Positions 36,918 through 49,751 of a stretch of DNA of 64,000 bases are shown here, piece by piece. Positions within the stretch are counted from its first letter, which is position 1. Every line of letters begins with the position of its first letter. The notes below the pieces were generated by a model. That model ran no database searches. It saw nothing but the letters and a program-made list of their open reading frames with translations, and was not told the DNA's origin. Position numbers and translations under genes: made by a program. Source of the stretch: Gigantopelta aegis (lineage: Eukaryota; Mollusca; Gastropoda; Neomphalida; Peltospiridae); the NCBI RefSeq assembly GCF_016097555.1, contig NC_054701.1:67486475-67550474 (forward strand), in the 5' to 3' direction.

Positions 36918-39430
36918 CTTGTTTAAAATAAGGTTGGCAGATATTGTGACATCTAATGACGATTGTAAACAAGAATTTACAACTTAATATAGTTCAATAT
37001 ATTCACATTCATGTCGAAGAGATACATTTGGGTTTCAGTTGCATCATTTCGGAACGTTACTAAATATGGTATCACTGTTCTGAAAAAGCGAATTCCTCGC
37101 TTTCATGGAGTGGCACTTCTTCCCACTAAGAGAGTAGTACGTCTTCCCGCTAAGGGAGTAGTACGTCTTCCCACTAAGATAGTAGTACGTCTTCCCACTA
37201 AGGGAGTAGTACGTCTTCCCACTAAGAGAGTAGTACGTCTTCCCACTAAGGGAGTAGTACGTCTTCCCACTAAGGGAGTAGTACGTCTTCCCACTAAGGG
37301 AGTAGTACGTCTTCCCACTAAGGGAGTAGTACGTCTTCCCACTAAGAGAGTAGTACGTCTTCCCACTAAGAGAGTAGTACGTCTTCCCACTAAGGGAGTA
37401 GTACGTCTTCCCACTAAGGGAGTAGCACTTCTTCCCACTAAGGGAGTAGTACGTCTTCCCACTAAGGGAGTAGCACGTCTTCCCACTAAGGGAGTAGTAC
37501 GTCTTCCCACTAAGAGAGTAGCACGTCTTCCCACTAAGGGAGTAGCACGTCTTCCCACTAAGGGAGTAGTACGTCTTCCCACTAAGAGAGTAGCACGTCT
37601 TCCCACTAAGGGAGTAGCACGTCTTCCCACTAAGGGAGTAGTACGTCTTCCCACTAAGAGAGTAGTACGTCTTCCCACTAAGGAAGTAGTACGTCTTCCC
37701 ACTAAGGGAGTAGTACGTCTTCACACTAAGGGAGTAGTACGTCTTCCCGCTAAGGGAGTAGCACTTCTTCTCACTAAGGGAGTAGCACGTCTTCCCACTA
37801 AGAGAGTAGTACGTCTTCCCACTAAGGGAGTAGCACTTCTTCTCACTAAGGGAGTAGTACGTCTTCCCACTAAGAGAGTAGTACGTCTTCCCACTAAGGG
37901 AGTAGCACTTCTTCCCACTAAGGGAGTAGCACTTCTTCCCACTAAGGGAGTAGTACGTCTTCCCACTAAGAGAGTAGTACGTCTTCCCACTAAGGGAGTA
38001 GTACGTCTTCCCACTAAGGGAGTAGCACTTCTTCCCACTAAGGGAGTAGTACGTCTTCCCACTAAGAGAGTAGCACGTCTTCCCACTAAGGGAGTAGCAC
38101 GTCTTCCCACTAAGAGAGTAGCACGTCTTCACACTAAGGGAGTAGTACGTCTTCCCACTAAGGGAGTAGCACGTCTTCCCACTAAGGGAGTAGCACTTCT
38201 TCTCACTAAGGGAGTAGCACGTCTTCCCACTAAGGGAGTAGCACTTCTTCACACTAAGGGAGTAGTACTTCTTCACACTAAGGGAGTGGCACTTCTTCAC
38301 ACTAAGGGAGTGGCACTTCTTCACACTAAGGGAGTGGCACCTCTTCACACTAAGAGAGTGGCACTTCTTCCAACTGAGGGAGTAGCACTTCTTCCCACTG
38401 AGAGAGTAGCACGTCTTCCCACTAAGGGAGTAGTACGTCTTCCCACTAAGAGAGTAGTACGTCTTCCCACTAAGGGAGTAGTACGTCTTCCCACTAAGAG
38501 AGTAGTACGTCTTCCCACTAAGAGAGTAGTACGTCTTCCCACTAAGGGAGTAGTACGTCTTCCCACTAAGAGAGTAGTACGTCTTCCCACTAAGGGAGTA
38601 GCACTTCTTCACACTAAGGGAGTAGTACGTCTTCCCACTAAGAGAGTAGCACGTCTTCCCACTAAGGGAGTAGCACTTCTTCCCACTAAGATAGTAGCAC
38701 GTCTTCTCACTAAGGGAGTAGCACTTCTTCCCACTAAGAGAGTAGCACTTCTTCCCACTAAGAGAGTAGCACTTCTTCCCACTAAGAGAGTAGCACGTCT
38801 TCCCACTAAGGGAGTAGCACGTCTTCTCACTAAGGGAGTAGCACGTCTTCCCACTAAGATAGTAGCACGTCTTCCCACTAAGGGAGTAGCACGTCTTCTC
38901 ACTAAGGGAGTAGCACTTCTTCTCACTAAGGGAGTAGCACAATAAGGGAGTAGCACGTCTTCTCACTAAGGGAGTAGCACGTCTTCTCACTAAGGGAGTA
39001 GCACGTCTTCCCACTAAGGGAGTAGCACGTCTTCCCACTAAGATAGTAGCACGTCTTCCCACTAAGGGAGTAGCACTTCTTTCCACTGAGGGAGTAGCAC
39101 GTCTTCCCACTAAGATAGTAGCACGTCTTCTCACTAAGGGAGTAGCACGTCTTCCCACTAAGGGAGTAGCACGTCTTCTCACTAAGGGAGTAGCACGTCT
39201 TCTCACTAAGGGAGTAGCACGTCTTCCCACTAAGGGAGTAGCACGTCTTCCCACTAAGATAGTAGCACGTCTTCCCACTAAGGGAGTAGCACTTCTTTCC
39301 ACTGAGGGAGTAGTACGTCTTTCCACTAAGGGAGTAGCACTTGTTCCGACTACGGGAGTAGTACGTCTTCACCCTAAGGGAGTAGTACGTCTTCACCCTA
39401 AGGGAGTAGTACGTCTTCACACTAAGGGTG
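36918..39430. repeat. Second higher-order unit with a long 24-bp minisatellite
   Basis: The unit is 24 bp, 'gggagtagtacgtcttccca' plus ctaa, with regular variants (ggg/aga, tac/cac, cgtc/cttc, ccc/ctc). About 96 units follow 37108. The last few units near 39340-39430 diverge. Three of six frames stay open, giving 644- and 760-codon runs on opposite strands; neither shows a start context, domain or splice structure. Confidence 0.95.
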
Positions 39431-39839
39431 TGGATAAGACTGCACTGTCATATGCCATGCGAATTGATGCAGTAGGTTCGAAGTCTGCCAACTGACACTT
39501 TGTGTTTTATATTACTATAACAGGCAATATGGTACGTTACACCCTGTGAATAATTAGAAAACAAATACTTACCTGTTCCGTAAATCCGCTGACCTGTGCA
39601 GACGACTATCAAACACACGTATACAAAATCTACCTCGAAACAATCCCAAGTCATCCATTGTAGTGCTATATTTTTCACGATGATTAGGAGTTTAGTGCCG
39701 GAAACTGTCGTATTAAATTTTATTCAGTGAGCAATTTGTAGGCCAATTATTGCACTTGTTTTTTTGTGCGCAAAATAAATTCGCACAAGAAACAGGAAAC
39801 AAAACAGCGTATCAGATGGCCAGTTATTAGGTGTACGGT

Positions 39840-39841
<2 letters not shown>

Positions 39842-39909
<68 letters not shown>

Positions 39910-40060
39910 CATACATACATACATATATACATATATACATACATACATACAAACATACATACATACATACATACATACACACACATACAAACACACATAC
40001 ATACATACATACATACATACATACATACATACATACATACACACACATACAAACTCACAT
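39842..40060. repeat. (GT)n and (ACAT)n microsatellite
   Basis: (GT)n from 39842 to about 39906, then (CATA)n up to the left end of the Tc1-like element. Confidence 0.95.
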
Positions 40061-40067
40061 ACATATA

Positions 40068-41529
40068 CTCTTCAAAAGAAGAAACGTAAAACCACATTGT
40101 CGTAACATTTGGAGAATTGATTTAATTATTGAATGGTGAGTCCGATAATTACCAAATGTTGCAGGATTGTTCACAATTCACTCTAGTCCATTGTGAGTAA
40201 GTGATAGGACACACCACCAAGGTCAAGGTCATCTGGAGTCAATACCGGGTGTGGCCTCCGCGTGTGTTGACAACTGCCTGGCACCGCCTGCCCATTGAAG
40301 CAACCAGAGTACGGATGACGTCCCGGGGGATGGTGGCCCACTCGGCCTGCAAGGCTGCTGCCAGCTCGGGCAGGGTCTGGGGCTGTGGTTGTCGCTGTCG
40401 GAGGCGTCGGTCCAACTCGTCCCATAGATGCTCAATTGGGTTCAAATCCGGTGATGTCGATGGCCAAGGAAGGACATTAATGTTGTTGTTCTGTAGGAAA
40501 GCCGTTGTGAGACGTGCTGTGTGAGGCCTGGCGTTGTCATGTTGGAACACTGCGTTGGCGTTGGCCATAACTGGAACGATGTGTGGCCGGAGGATCTGGT
40601 CAATGTAGCCCTGTGCATTCAGGTTGCCCTGCACGTGGACCAGGTCAGTTCTGCCAGTGTGTGAGATGGCTGCCCACACCATGACACTACCCCCGCATAA
40701 CGTTCACCACGACGCCTATACACGCGACATCTTCCATCATGACGTCGGAGCAGAAATCGGGACTCGTCACTGAACCACACCTGTCTCCATCGCAGTTGAG
40801 GCCATTGTCGATGAATCTGGCACCACTGCAGTCGGAGTCGACGGTGTTGTGGTGTTAAGATGACACCTCGAACTGGACGTCTGGCACGAATTCCTACCTC
40901 ACGTAGGCGGTTCCGTACGGTCTGGTCGGATATCCTGCGCAAACCTGATATTGCTGCGGCTGTGGAGGTGGCAGTAGTCAATCGTTCCCGAAGGTGGCGT
41001 ACCCGGATGTAGCGGTCCTGCCCGGGGGTAGTGACCCGTGGTCGACCGGATCTAGGGAGGTCACGTGTTGATCCATGTTGCTGGTAACGGTCCCACAGTC
41101 TGGAGATGGTGCTTGGGGACACATGGAATGCCCTGGCAACGGCCGTTCTGGATTCGCCTGCGTCTAGTCGGCCGATGATGCATTGTTTCTCTGCGGTTCA
41201 CTGAGACGTGGCATGTTCTGGATTGTCAACTGTCGGCCAGATACAGAGGCCAGGCAAGCGAACACCCTGCACTTTTATACTGTCGGTGTTCATGTTGCAC
41301 GTGCAGACAACGCACGTGCAGTGGTGACATGGTTTGCACGTGGCTGCGTTTTTGCGAATATTCACATTTTGGAACTTTATTGTACAGTAGCTGCGTTTTA
41401 TCGAATGTAACCGTGGGAATGTGTTTGGGACATGCAATGACCTTATATTCACAAAGCATGAACCGGTAGGAAACATAAAATCGGAGTTATAACCCATTTG
41501 TACCCTTTTGCGTTTCTTTTTTTGAAGAG
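40068..41529 (-). mobile_element. Tc1/mariner-type DNA transposon, near complete
   Basis: The element is 1462 bp with TIRs ctcttcaaaagaagaaacg / rc ctcttcaaaaaaagaaacg (one mismatch) and TA on both sides (40066-40067, 41530-41531), the Tc1/mariner target duplication. A transposase is encoded on the minus strand. A microsatellite of (GT)n and (ACAT)n abuts the left end. Confidence 0.93.
40239..41214 (-). pseudogene. Tc1-like transposase (DD34E type), frameshifted
   Basis: The start MPRLSEPQR at 41214 leads into a helix-turn-helix region (TAVARAFHVSPSTISRLWDR), a SGRPRVTTP linker, then the DDE catalytic core: FSDESRF (first D), QHDNARPH (second D) and SPDLNPIEHLWDEL (E, 34 residues after the second D). 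The translated length, about 325 residues, fits the family. Two single-base frame changes are apparent, one near 41190 just after the first nine codons and one near 40690 in a G-run before VMVWAAISHTGRTDL. As it stands the copy should not make active transposase, although the catalytic residues are all present. Confidence 0.9.
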
Positions 41530-41635
41530 TATATATACATATATACATATATACCATATATACCATATATACCATTTTGCATAACAATGCATTTAATTAT
41601 AGTATAAACTGCGAAATATTACACCCGTTATTTTT

Positions 41636-41766
41636 ACTGGGTCACTTATTACATTAATACCGTTAGTCGCGAGAAATTCCAAAATGGCTGCTATTGTTCA
41701 AGATGGCCGCCATTTATCAATACTGCCAACATAATGATCGTGCATTTCATGATACAAATATGGAAT

Positions 41767-41852
<86 letters not shown>

Positions 41853-42100
41853 GTCACTGGGTCACTTATTACAAAAATAATATTAGTCACCTGAAATTCC
41901 CAAATGACCACCATTTTTCAAGATGGTCACCATTTATCAATTCTTCGAACATAACAATCATGCATTTGATGACCCAAACATAAAATTTGGCATACATAAT
42001 GTTAGTAGGTCATTTATTACAAAAATAATGTTACTTTAAAGAGTATTCCAAATCCCCACCAATTTTCAAGATGACCACCATTTCCCAAACTCGTTTTACA
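41636..42100. repeat. Degenerate tandem repeat with 'aagatgg(c)cgccatttatc'
   Basis: 'gggtcacttattac' near 41639 and 41859, with a third 'ggtcatttattac' near 42008, each followed by 'aaattcc' and 'caagatgg'. A (TA)n tract (41763-41850) splits the first unit. Related pieces are near 43500 (inverted) and 61605. Confidence 0.7.
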
Positions 42101-42789
42101 AAAAAATCAAAATGTCAATCCATTTTAGTGAATTGATGTCAATTTCTTAATATTTGATTTACAAATGAAATAGTACTATAACATCTCCATTTCAGTACTG
42201 TAATTAACATTAATTAATAGGTAATTAGCATTAATTATTAAACCTCAGTTATTTTCATATGTATACCAATCCAGTTATGATTTGATAGATTTTAGAAAAC
42301 ATAATAAAATATTTGTAATGATTAAGATGATTATAGCTAATTACTTATTAATTACAGTTAATAACAACACATTTCTAATTGTCTTAACCTATTTCTGACA
42401 GGAACATATACACAGACCGGTACACGGCAATGCAATGCAATAATACCTGCATGGTATTGCAATATCTCTTGAAACCACACTTTGCTAGATCCTGGCAAGT
42501 GTTTGCAATACATTCCACCCTTTATCCTTCAGTCCAACCCCAATGAACAGGGCATGGAACATCTCATCTACAAACTGTTGCTTGACCATTTAATTTCCGT
42601 GTATTCTGTACACCATCCATGAAACTCAAAACCAGGTTAACCTTGGTTCAGCTCTCCCGTGCTGGCACAACCTGTCAATTGAGGTACGGCTACCTAATAT
42701 TTATGGGGTTTAGTTAAGTAGCATTTGGCACAATAAAATTCTTCTTTAGCCGGTGTAATAGCCCAAAATGTACACACACCCCCCCCCCC
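42101..42789. other. No gene recognised
   Basis: AT-rich; 'taattaacattaattaatag' types of short repeats only. Confidence 0.5.
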
Positions 42790-43165
42790 CCTCCCCGCCG
42801 CCAAAATATACCCGAGTTATAAACTGGACTAGCCCAAAATATACCCGAGTTATAAACTAGACTAGCCCAAAAAATACACCTCTCTAGTCTGTATTTCAAT
42901 GTCCAGAGGTTTTTTCCATCATAATTTATATATTTTGGGCTAGAGAATATCGAAATATCTTCTAAAATGACTAATCTGTGATAGTTTTATATTTATGAAA
43001 GCAATAGTTGCTTTTCTTTTAAAGCGTTTATTATTATTATTTATTTATTTATTTTGTATACAAGTTAGTAATAAAAAATGAGGGTTAGGGTTAGGTGTAT
43101 AAAACAGGCTAGCACACTTCAACCCCGGGTATAGTTTGGCGGGGGTATATTTTGGCGGCATTGGA
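42790..43165. repeat. Inverted repeat pair 'gccgccaaaatatacccg'
   Basis: 'gccgccaaaatataccc' with 'actagcccaaaatataccc' near 42797-42880 recurs inverted as 'gggtatattttggcggca' near 43143. This may be the ends of a degraded non-autonomous element. A short 'agggttagggttagg' at 43081 is included. Confidence 0.4.
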
Positions 43166-44527
43166 CCCCATGTCGAGTTTCACAGCAGTGGTATCACCAG
43201 TGTGCACAGCTAGTGCACTGATATCACTCTTCCAGTCTCCCTCTGCTTTCTCTACACTTGTAATGAACTCATATTTTGAACCACTACGCAAAACAGTATG
43301 CACATTATTTTGTTCAAGTATATGTCCATTCAGCATGTTTTAAGATAGACTCATCGCGCCTATAGACCTCCTTCGGGTTAAATAAGTCTTATATCTCATG
43401 TTTTCATTCTTGTTGATTATATAAACAAATATAATATCCTTAAGTTGTACATATATAATTTAATATGAGCAAACATTGGGATTTTGGTACTTTGGACTGT
43501 GATATGCGGCGGCCATTTTGAAAAAAGGCCGCCATCTTGGATTTTTAAGTGGCTAACGGTATTTTCCTGTTAGGTTACCTATGTAGTTTCTACTTGCCAA
43601 GTTTCATGCTTGTATCATCAAATACACGATTCAATGCAAACATTGCCATTAACCGTTCTACTAATTTGTTTATTGAAAGTTTTAAAACATAGATTTATAA
43701 TTGCTTAATTATCGATTGTAACGTTGAAAGGACTGTCCTGAGTTTGGTGTCGTTGTAACATGTTTGCTAACAATTGAGCTATATAGCAACTTAACTTCCA
43801 TATGTCTGTATATGATAAGAGTTGGTTTGTTTGTTTGCTTTGTTTTCTTTGTTTTCTTTTCTTTTTTTTCTTTTTCTTCTTTTTTTTTTTTTTTTGGGGG
43901 GGGGGGGTCTGCCTAATATTTGTTTTATCTCGCATTAATTTCGTACGTACCAAAAATATATATTAGGAACTAAAATGAAGTCTGAGCTACTACAAATATT
44001 AAGACTGTCCGAAACGCACTGGGTAATGAAGATACTGATATTCTGAACATGTTTTTAATTAATGTTTAACGATATTCTAAAAAAAAAAAAATAATAATAA
44101 TTGTTTAATGTGCAATTTTAGTGGTAGAAAAGGGCTAGGTTAGATGGAACATCTTTAAGTATAACAGGGATCTCAGCACAGTCTTTTTTAATTTAAATGT
44201 TAAAACAATGTTATTATAGTAGTTAGTCGTGGTACCAAGATAATTATGTAGCATGATGTGTTGCTCCGACAGTGGCAATATCCTGTGTTTGTTCCAGGTA
44301 GTGGCTGTGTGATGCAGAATTGATGTAACCACTGGCTGTGGCGGAGGAGGTGGGGGAGGCGGGGGGGGGGGCGTGCCCCATATCACATATCGTGTCTTAC
44401 CACAACCCCATAACATGACAAATAAACAGTGTGGTTGGTCCTTTACTAAGTTAGGGTGACCTCTACATTATAAAATCCTGACTACGCCAGTGGCACAAAA
44501 AACAATATATACATTCCCTCCACCTAC
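43166..44527. other. No gene recognised; poly-purine/pyrimidine runs
   Basis: Contains 'cggccattttgaaaaaaggc' (related to the 41636 repeat) and a T/G homopolymer run at 43860-43908. Gene A ends just beyond at 44869. Confidence 0.45.
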
Positions 44528-44641
44528 CTGGGCCCCGTTCTACGAAGCGATCGTAGTGCTAAGATCACCTCAAATGCATATGTTTGTTATGAACTTAAAG
44601 TGATCTTAGCGCTAAGATCGCTTTTGTGGGACGGGGCCCAG
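44528..44641. mobile_element. Short MITE with CTGGGCCCCGT ends
   Basis: ctgggccccgt and acggggcccag at the ends; 'gctaagatcac' and 'gtgatcttagcgctaagatc' inside form a longer stem. It is 114 bp. Confidence 0.75.
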
Positions 44642-44812
44642 GACTATAGAATTTGCTATGGTATTCTATAACATAAAAACAAACTCAATCTTTAAAACAA
44701 TGAAAACGTGTCACTTAAAGCATTGGTATGGGCCTAACGAGTATACATCTACATGTAATACATCTACAAACAGAACTAAACAGAGGAAGCAACGGGTTGA
44801 AGGTGAGTAAAC

Positions 44813-44818
44813 TTTAAT
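44813..44818 (-). terminator. Possible poly(A) signal ATTAAA of gene A
   Basis: ATTAAA on the minus strand 51 bases past the stop codon. This is the commonest variant of AATAAA and lies at a sensible distance, but the hexamer is common in AT-rich DNA. Confidence 0.35.
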
Positions 44819-44868
44819 AAACAGACACAAAATACCAGCTTATTTTTCACATCGTACTTAGAGTGGAA

Positions 44869-45032
44869 CTATTTGCCTGGGTTGGAGTCGCCGCAGAAGC
44901 CGCAGTATTTCTTACAGTAGTGGTTGCCGTCCTCGGCGTTCAGACAGATAGGAGAGTGGGTCGCGTTCATCAGCTCGCAGTCGTGGTACTTCAAAATATC
45001 CCGGCATTCGTTCGGTCCCACAGTAACTGCAG
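44869..45032 (-). CDS. Gene A exon 7: ShKT module and stop
   Basis: 164 nt including TAG at 44871-44869, residues 212-265. Six cysteines are spaced C-x7-C-x10-C-x9-C-x3-C-x2-C, as in ShKT domains, ending [15 protein letters not shown]. One N-glycosylation sequon (NAT) is present. The acceptor region reads 'ttgcagctgcag', so two AGs six bases apart could both be used without changing frame. The homologue in the damaged copy is 22820-22707. Confidence 0.9.
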
Positions 45033-45633
45033 CTGCAATACAATATAACGTGGTGGCAGTAAAGCCCCTGTATTGGATATATACATTGATGTAAACCAGA
45101 GAAAATGTGCATGAAACAGCTCGAAGAAATGCAACCAAGCAGTTGTTGCAGCGATTGCATGCTTTGTGCAAGAAACATGGAATATTCGGAAGAAATCCTG
45201 TCCAGTGTTCACCATAAAAAGCCAGACATTCAGTCGCAAATTATCGACACTCTGTGTAGCCGCCAGAAGTCCAGAAGTCAGAAAAACACCATTAGCGAAC
45301 TGGTTGATGCAATTTCGTCATGCCACGCTTCGGTAAAAAGGACAGATGGCGAGTCATAGGGATACTTGAATCTAGGATCTCGCAGCGTGACGTCGCACGT
45401 CAATGCAACGTCCAGAGAAACACCATATGGCACTTATGGCAACGATATCAACAAAACAATCAGGTGACGGACCGTCCCCGTAGCGACCGACCACCCGTAA
45501 CAACCCCATGGATCCAAACCACGCACCTGCGAAACAGGTTCCAGCCAGCACCACCAGCACCACCAGCACCACCACTACCATAACCATCATCAGCACCACC
45601 AGCACCAGAACCAGCACTGCCAACACCACCACT

Positions 45634-45665
<32 letters not shown>

Positions 45666-48600
45666 TAGCCATATCGACTGCACCCACCATCACCACTACC
45701 ACAATCATCGCCCCCAACACCACAATCGAACACCATCAGTATTAACATCGCCATCACCATCACCATCACCATCACCACCATAACCATACCACCATCACCA
45801 TCATCTTCACGATTGTCACCGCCATCATCACTATTACCACCAACACCATCATCGTCATCTTCACCACTATCATCATCACCGTCGTCAACGACTCGAAGTC
45901 CTAATACTCACCGCAGTTTTGTTCATCACTCCCGTCGCCGCAGTCGTCGTCGCCGTCGCACATCCATTTCTTGGGGACACACATGTTGTTCGTACACTTC
46001 ATGCGGTCACTGCTACATTGAGCTGTAACCAATCACACAATGTTAAAGAGGCACTGTCGCAGTTGGCTTATAACGTAACAGGCACGGCGGAAGCAAGTAG
46101 AAATTGGGGGAACTGACTGAGATCGAGGTCGCAAAGCAAAGTTTCTTGGGGTTCGGGGGTATGCTTCCCATAAACATTTGAAAACTAGATGTACTAGTAA
46201 AATTCATCTCTGCCTTAAGATTCACTACCAATAATATTGTTGCCTGACGTAAACCTTATATATTTTGCAATATCTTTATGAATCCTAGATCATATCAAAC
46301 CTAAAGCAAATAAATTGTAATTTGTGTCAAATGCGCGTGATCAAAGTTGCCACCAAAAATACATTTAAAAATTGAGGGCTGGCAAATTAAACCTGAACTG
46401 ATTACGTCCAAAGTCGTACTTTTCAGAAATACAAGTTTTTAAGGTAACAAATTTGTTGAAAATATAAAAATATGCAATTTTATTTATCTATTCAAATTAT
46501 ATAGCTTTAGCATTACACCTATTAAGTGTATGTTCCTAAAACAACACAAAAAGCAAACGCCCCCACAAGCCCCCCTCCAACCCCCCCCCCCAACAACAAA
46601 AAACAACAACAAAAAACCCCAAAACAACAAACAACAAACAAACAAACAAAAACAAAACAAAAACAAAATCAAACAAAAACAAAACAATTACCCCCCCCCC
46701 CCCCCCCCCTCCTCCTCACTAGATAAGCTCTCATTAATACGATGATACATGGCAATCGGTCCTCCTATGTTTCACCCCATGAAAGAGCTACTCTAGATGA
46801 TTGCGAAATAGTAACCTAACCTGTAATTTGCGTCAAAATTGCATCATCACATTCTTAATGGTACAGTGTGTCGCAATCTGTCCACACACGATTCATCCTT
46901 TCAAAGTTATTATATCCGTGGGTGAATTGTTAACAGTGTTTCGCAAACTACTTGATTGGTTTCGGACGTGGCAATTTGGTTTACCGTGAAGCGCACAAGC
47001 CAGTTTTTCTGCTCTGTCTGGCTGAACTCCGCCCAGATGTACAGCCTATAGTCAAGGCCGGATCCATGGACCAACGCGTAAAAAGAGTAATACAATGAAA
47101 ATTTAAATAATAATAATAATAATAACAAATAAAACCAAGAAACAAAAAGAGGCACTTAAATATACGGGTGCCCAGGATCGATTTTGGGGGTTTTGGAGGG
47201 AGGGGGTCATCTAAGCGATGAAAATGAGGTACAAAGATACACCCAAGAAAAAGATGAAAACGGTCATGTATACAAGATACAAATACGGTGTAGTATCAGC
47301 CATTCTGACCCATTGGGCTATTTCTCGTTCCAGCCAGTGCTCCACAACTGGTGTAACAAAGGCCGTGGCATGTACTATCCCGTCTGTGGGATGGTGCATA
47401 TACAAGATTTCTTGCTGCTAATCGAAAAGAGTAGCCCATGAAGTGGCGACAGCGGGTTTCCTCTCTCAATGTCTGTGTGGTCCTTAACCATATGTCTGAC
47501 GCCATATAACCGTAAATAAAATGTGTTGAGTGCGTCGTTAAATAAAACAAATCCTTCCTTCATATAGGGCGGGACATAGCCCAGTGGTTTGATGATCGGC
47601 TGATGCGCGGTGGTCTAGGATCGATCCCTGTCGGTGGGCCGCATTGGCTATTTCTCGTTCTAACCAGTGCACCATAACTGGTATATCAACGGCTGTAGTA
47701 TATGCTACTCTGTCTATGGGATAGTGCATATAAAAGATCCCTTGTTACTAATGGAATAATGCAGCGGGGTTCCTCTCTAATTCAAAAATGACCAATAGCA
47801 AATGATTAATAAATCAATGAGCTCTAGTGATGTCGTTAACAAAACAAACTTTAACTTTATGTAAACTTTACAGTAGCATTATCGTAGTCGTCTTTCGAAC
47901 TGGACTCTACGGATTATTCATGCAAGAATGTTTAAAGCTAGCCATCCATTCATACGTGATCCGTGATCTGTGATCCGTGTCCATGGATGAGTTATTTTGA
48001 AGCTTGGCATGATCTCGATGACATCAATGACAATTGAGACATTCTTTTCTTCATATTTAAAACGTTTGTATATATTTCACTACGTATTTATGGATGTTCA
48101 ATCTACGCATACACGGATGCTGATGCGTACGCGGACACGGATCACGGATCACGTATGAATGTATGGTTGGCTTAATGCTATTCTATTAGATAGTTTAACA
48201 TTTCTCCACGCGAACACATTGGTAAAAAAAAAAAATACTGTCACAGATTTAAGGACCTTATTTCTCTAAAAATGAATAATACATCAAAATTACATTAATT
48301 TTACAGACTAAATCTAGCTATCCAACACTGTAACTAGACCATGATGAAGTGAAATCCATGTTAAACCTCTCAGCAATGTTAGTTTTTGAATTATGGACCA
48401 TTGCCATAATTCAATTATTTTTACAAAATATCATTAATAAGTGGTGTATGGTGGTTACACAGATGGTTGAATAAAGTACATTTAGGGACAAATCAAATAT
48501 ATATTTTTAAGTAATACTTTGTTAGGCCATGTAATAGGTCAGTGGTCTGTGACAATATGCCTTTAATATAAAAATTTGGACTATTTGATTCAAGGAAAAT

Positions 48601-49693
48601 TGTATATATGTTGTATGAAACCGAGGCATATTTAGAACTTTATAATGGTTAAAGACATGTCTGCTTTGAATTAATGATTTCATAGAAATCTATGAAGATC
48701 ATAATTATTTTAATTTTTTTGATAATGTTCTTTAACGCATTAACTTAATATATATTTCTTCGCTGTTAATTACATGTGCATTTACTACAAGAAAAATTAT
48801 GAGAAAACAAATGTAAATCAGCTTATGTGTGGACCGTCTTCTTCGCGTAAAAAAGCGAACCACACGCCCGTGCAAAGGAATTTCCCTGACCTAGATACAC
48901 GTCACACGTATGAGGCACGTTATGCTAGGTTCAGGCTGTCAACTGTCACGACGAAGTTGGCCAACTCAACGGTGGCGTTGTAACTTCTCCAACTCTCGAC
49001 TGACGACAGGTGCGCTCAGATTAACATCTAATGGTTTATACGGCGAAAATGGAGTTGTAAGAGAGATAAGACCAGCAATTGGACAGTCGTAGAAGTCGTG
49101 AGAGCAGAAGGTTGGCCAACATGGTCGTGGTAGTTGATAGTCTGATCCTAGCACCAAGCGGGATCTCACGTAGAGAAATTATAAATTATATATTGTAATA
49201 TTATTAACGTGTACGTACTGTGACAGTTGGTAGTCTGAGCCTAGCTTTACGCGGGAGATCACGTAGAGAAACTGTAAACTCTATATTGTAATATTATTAA
49301 CGTGTACGTACTGTGACAGTTGGTAGTCTGAGCCTAGCTTTACGCGGGAGATCACATAGAGAAACTGTAAACTCTATATTGTAATATTATTTGCGAGTAC
49401 GTACTGTGGCAGTTGGCTTCATCGGACTTGTCCCCGCAGTCGTCCGATCCATCGCACACCCAGCGAGTATCGATACACTTGGTGTTGGCGCATTTGAACT
49501 GACTCGATAAACACGTGCCTGGGAACAGAAATAAAAGAAAGGAATATTTTTTTCATCGACACCCTAGCACACCCTAGCACAGTTTTATCAGCTGTTATTA
49601 GGTACAAAAAGTTAAAAGTGTAATATATCACTGATTAATAACTCAATGTGCTCTAGTTGTGTTTTTAAATAAAACACATTTTAACTTTAAATA

Positions 49694-49751
<58 letters not shown>

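Noticed and set aside
37011-39326. Open frames of 644 (plus) and 760 (minus) codons
   Set aside because: They are the 24-bp satellite read in triplets. Half of the six frames stay open, the repeats vary without codon bias, and the non-repeat leader is itself duplicated.
13803-39430. Possible CRISPR arrays
   Set aside because: The 57-bp and 24-bp repeats are contiguous with no unique spacers, and the context is eukaryotic.
43081-43096. Telomere-like agggttagggttagg
   Set aside because: Only two and a half units; too short for an interstitial telomere.
44869-45032. ShKT module as a sea-anemone-type toxin
   Set aside because: The fold is widespread in non-toxin secreted proteins, and here it follows five LDLa modules; nothing indicates venom function.
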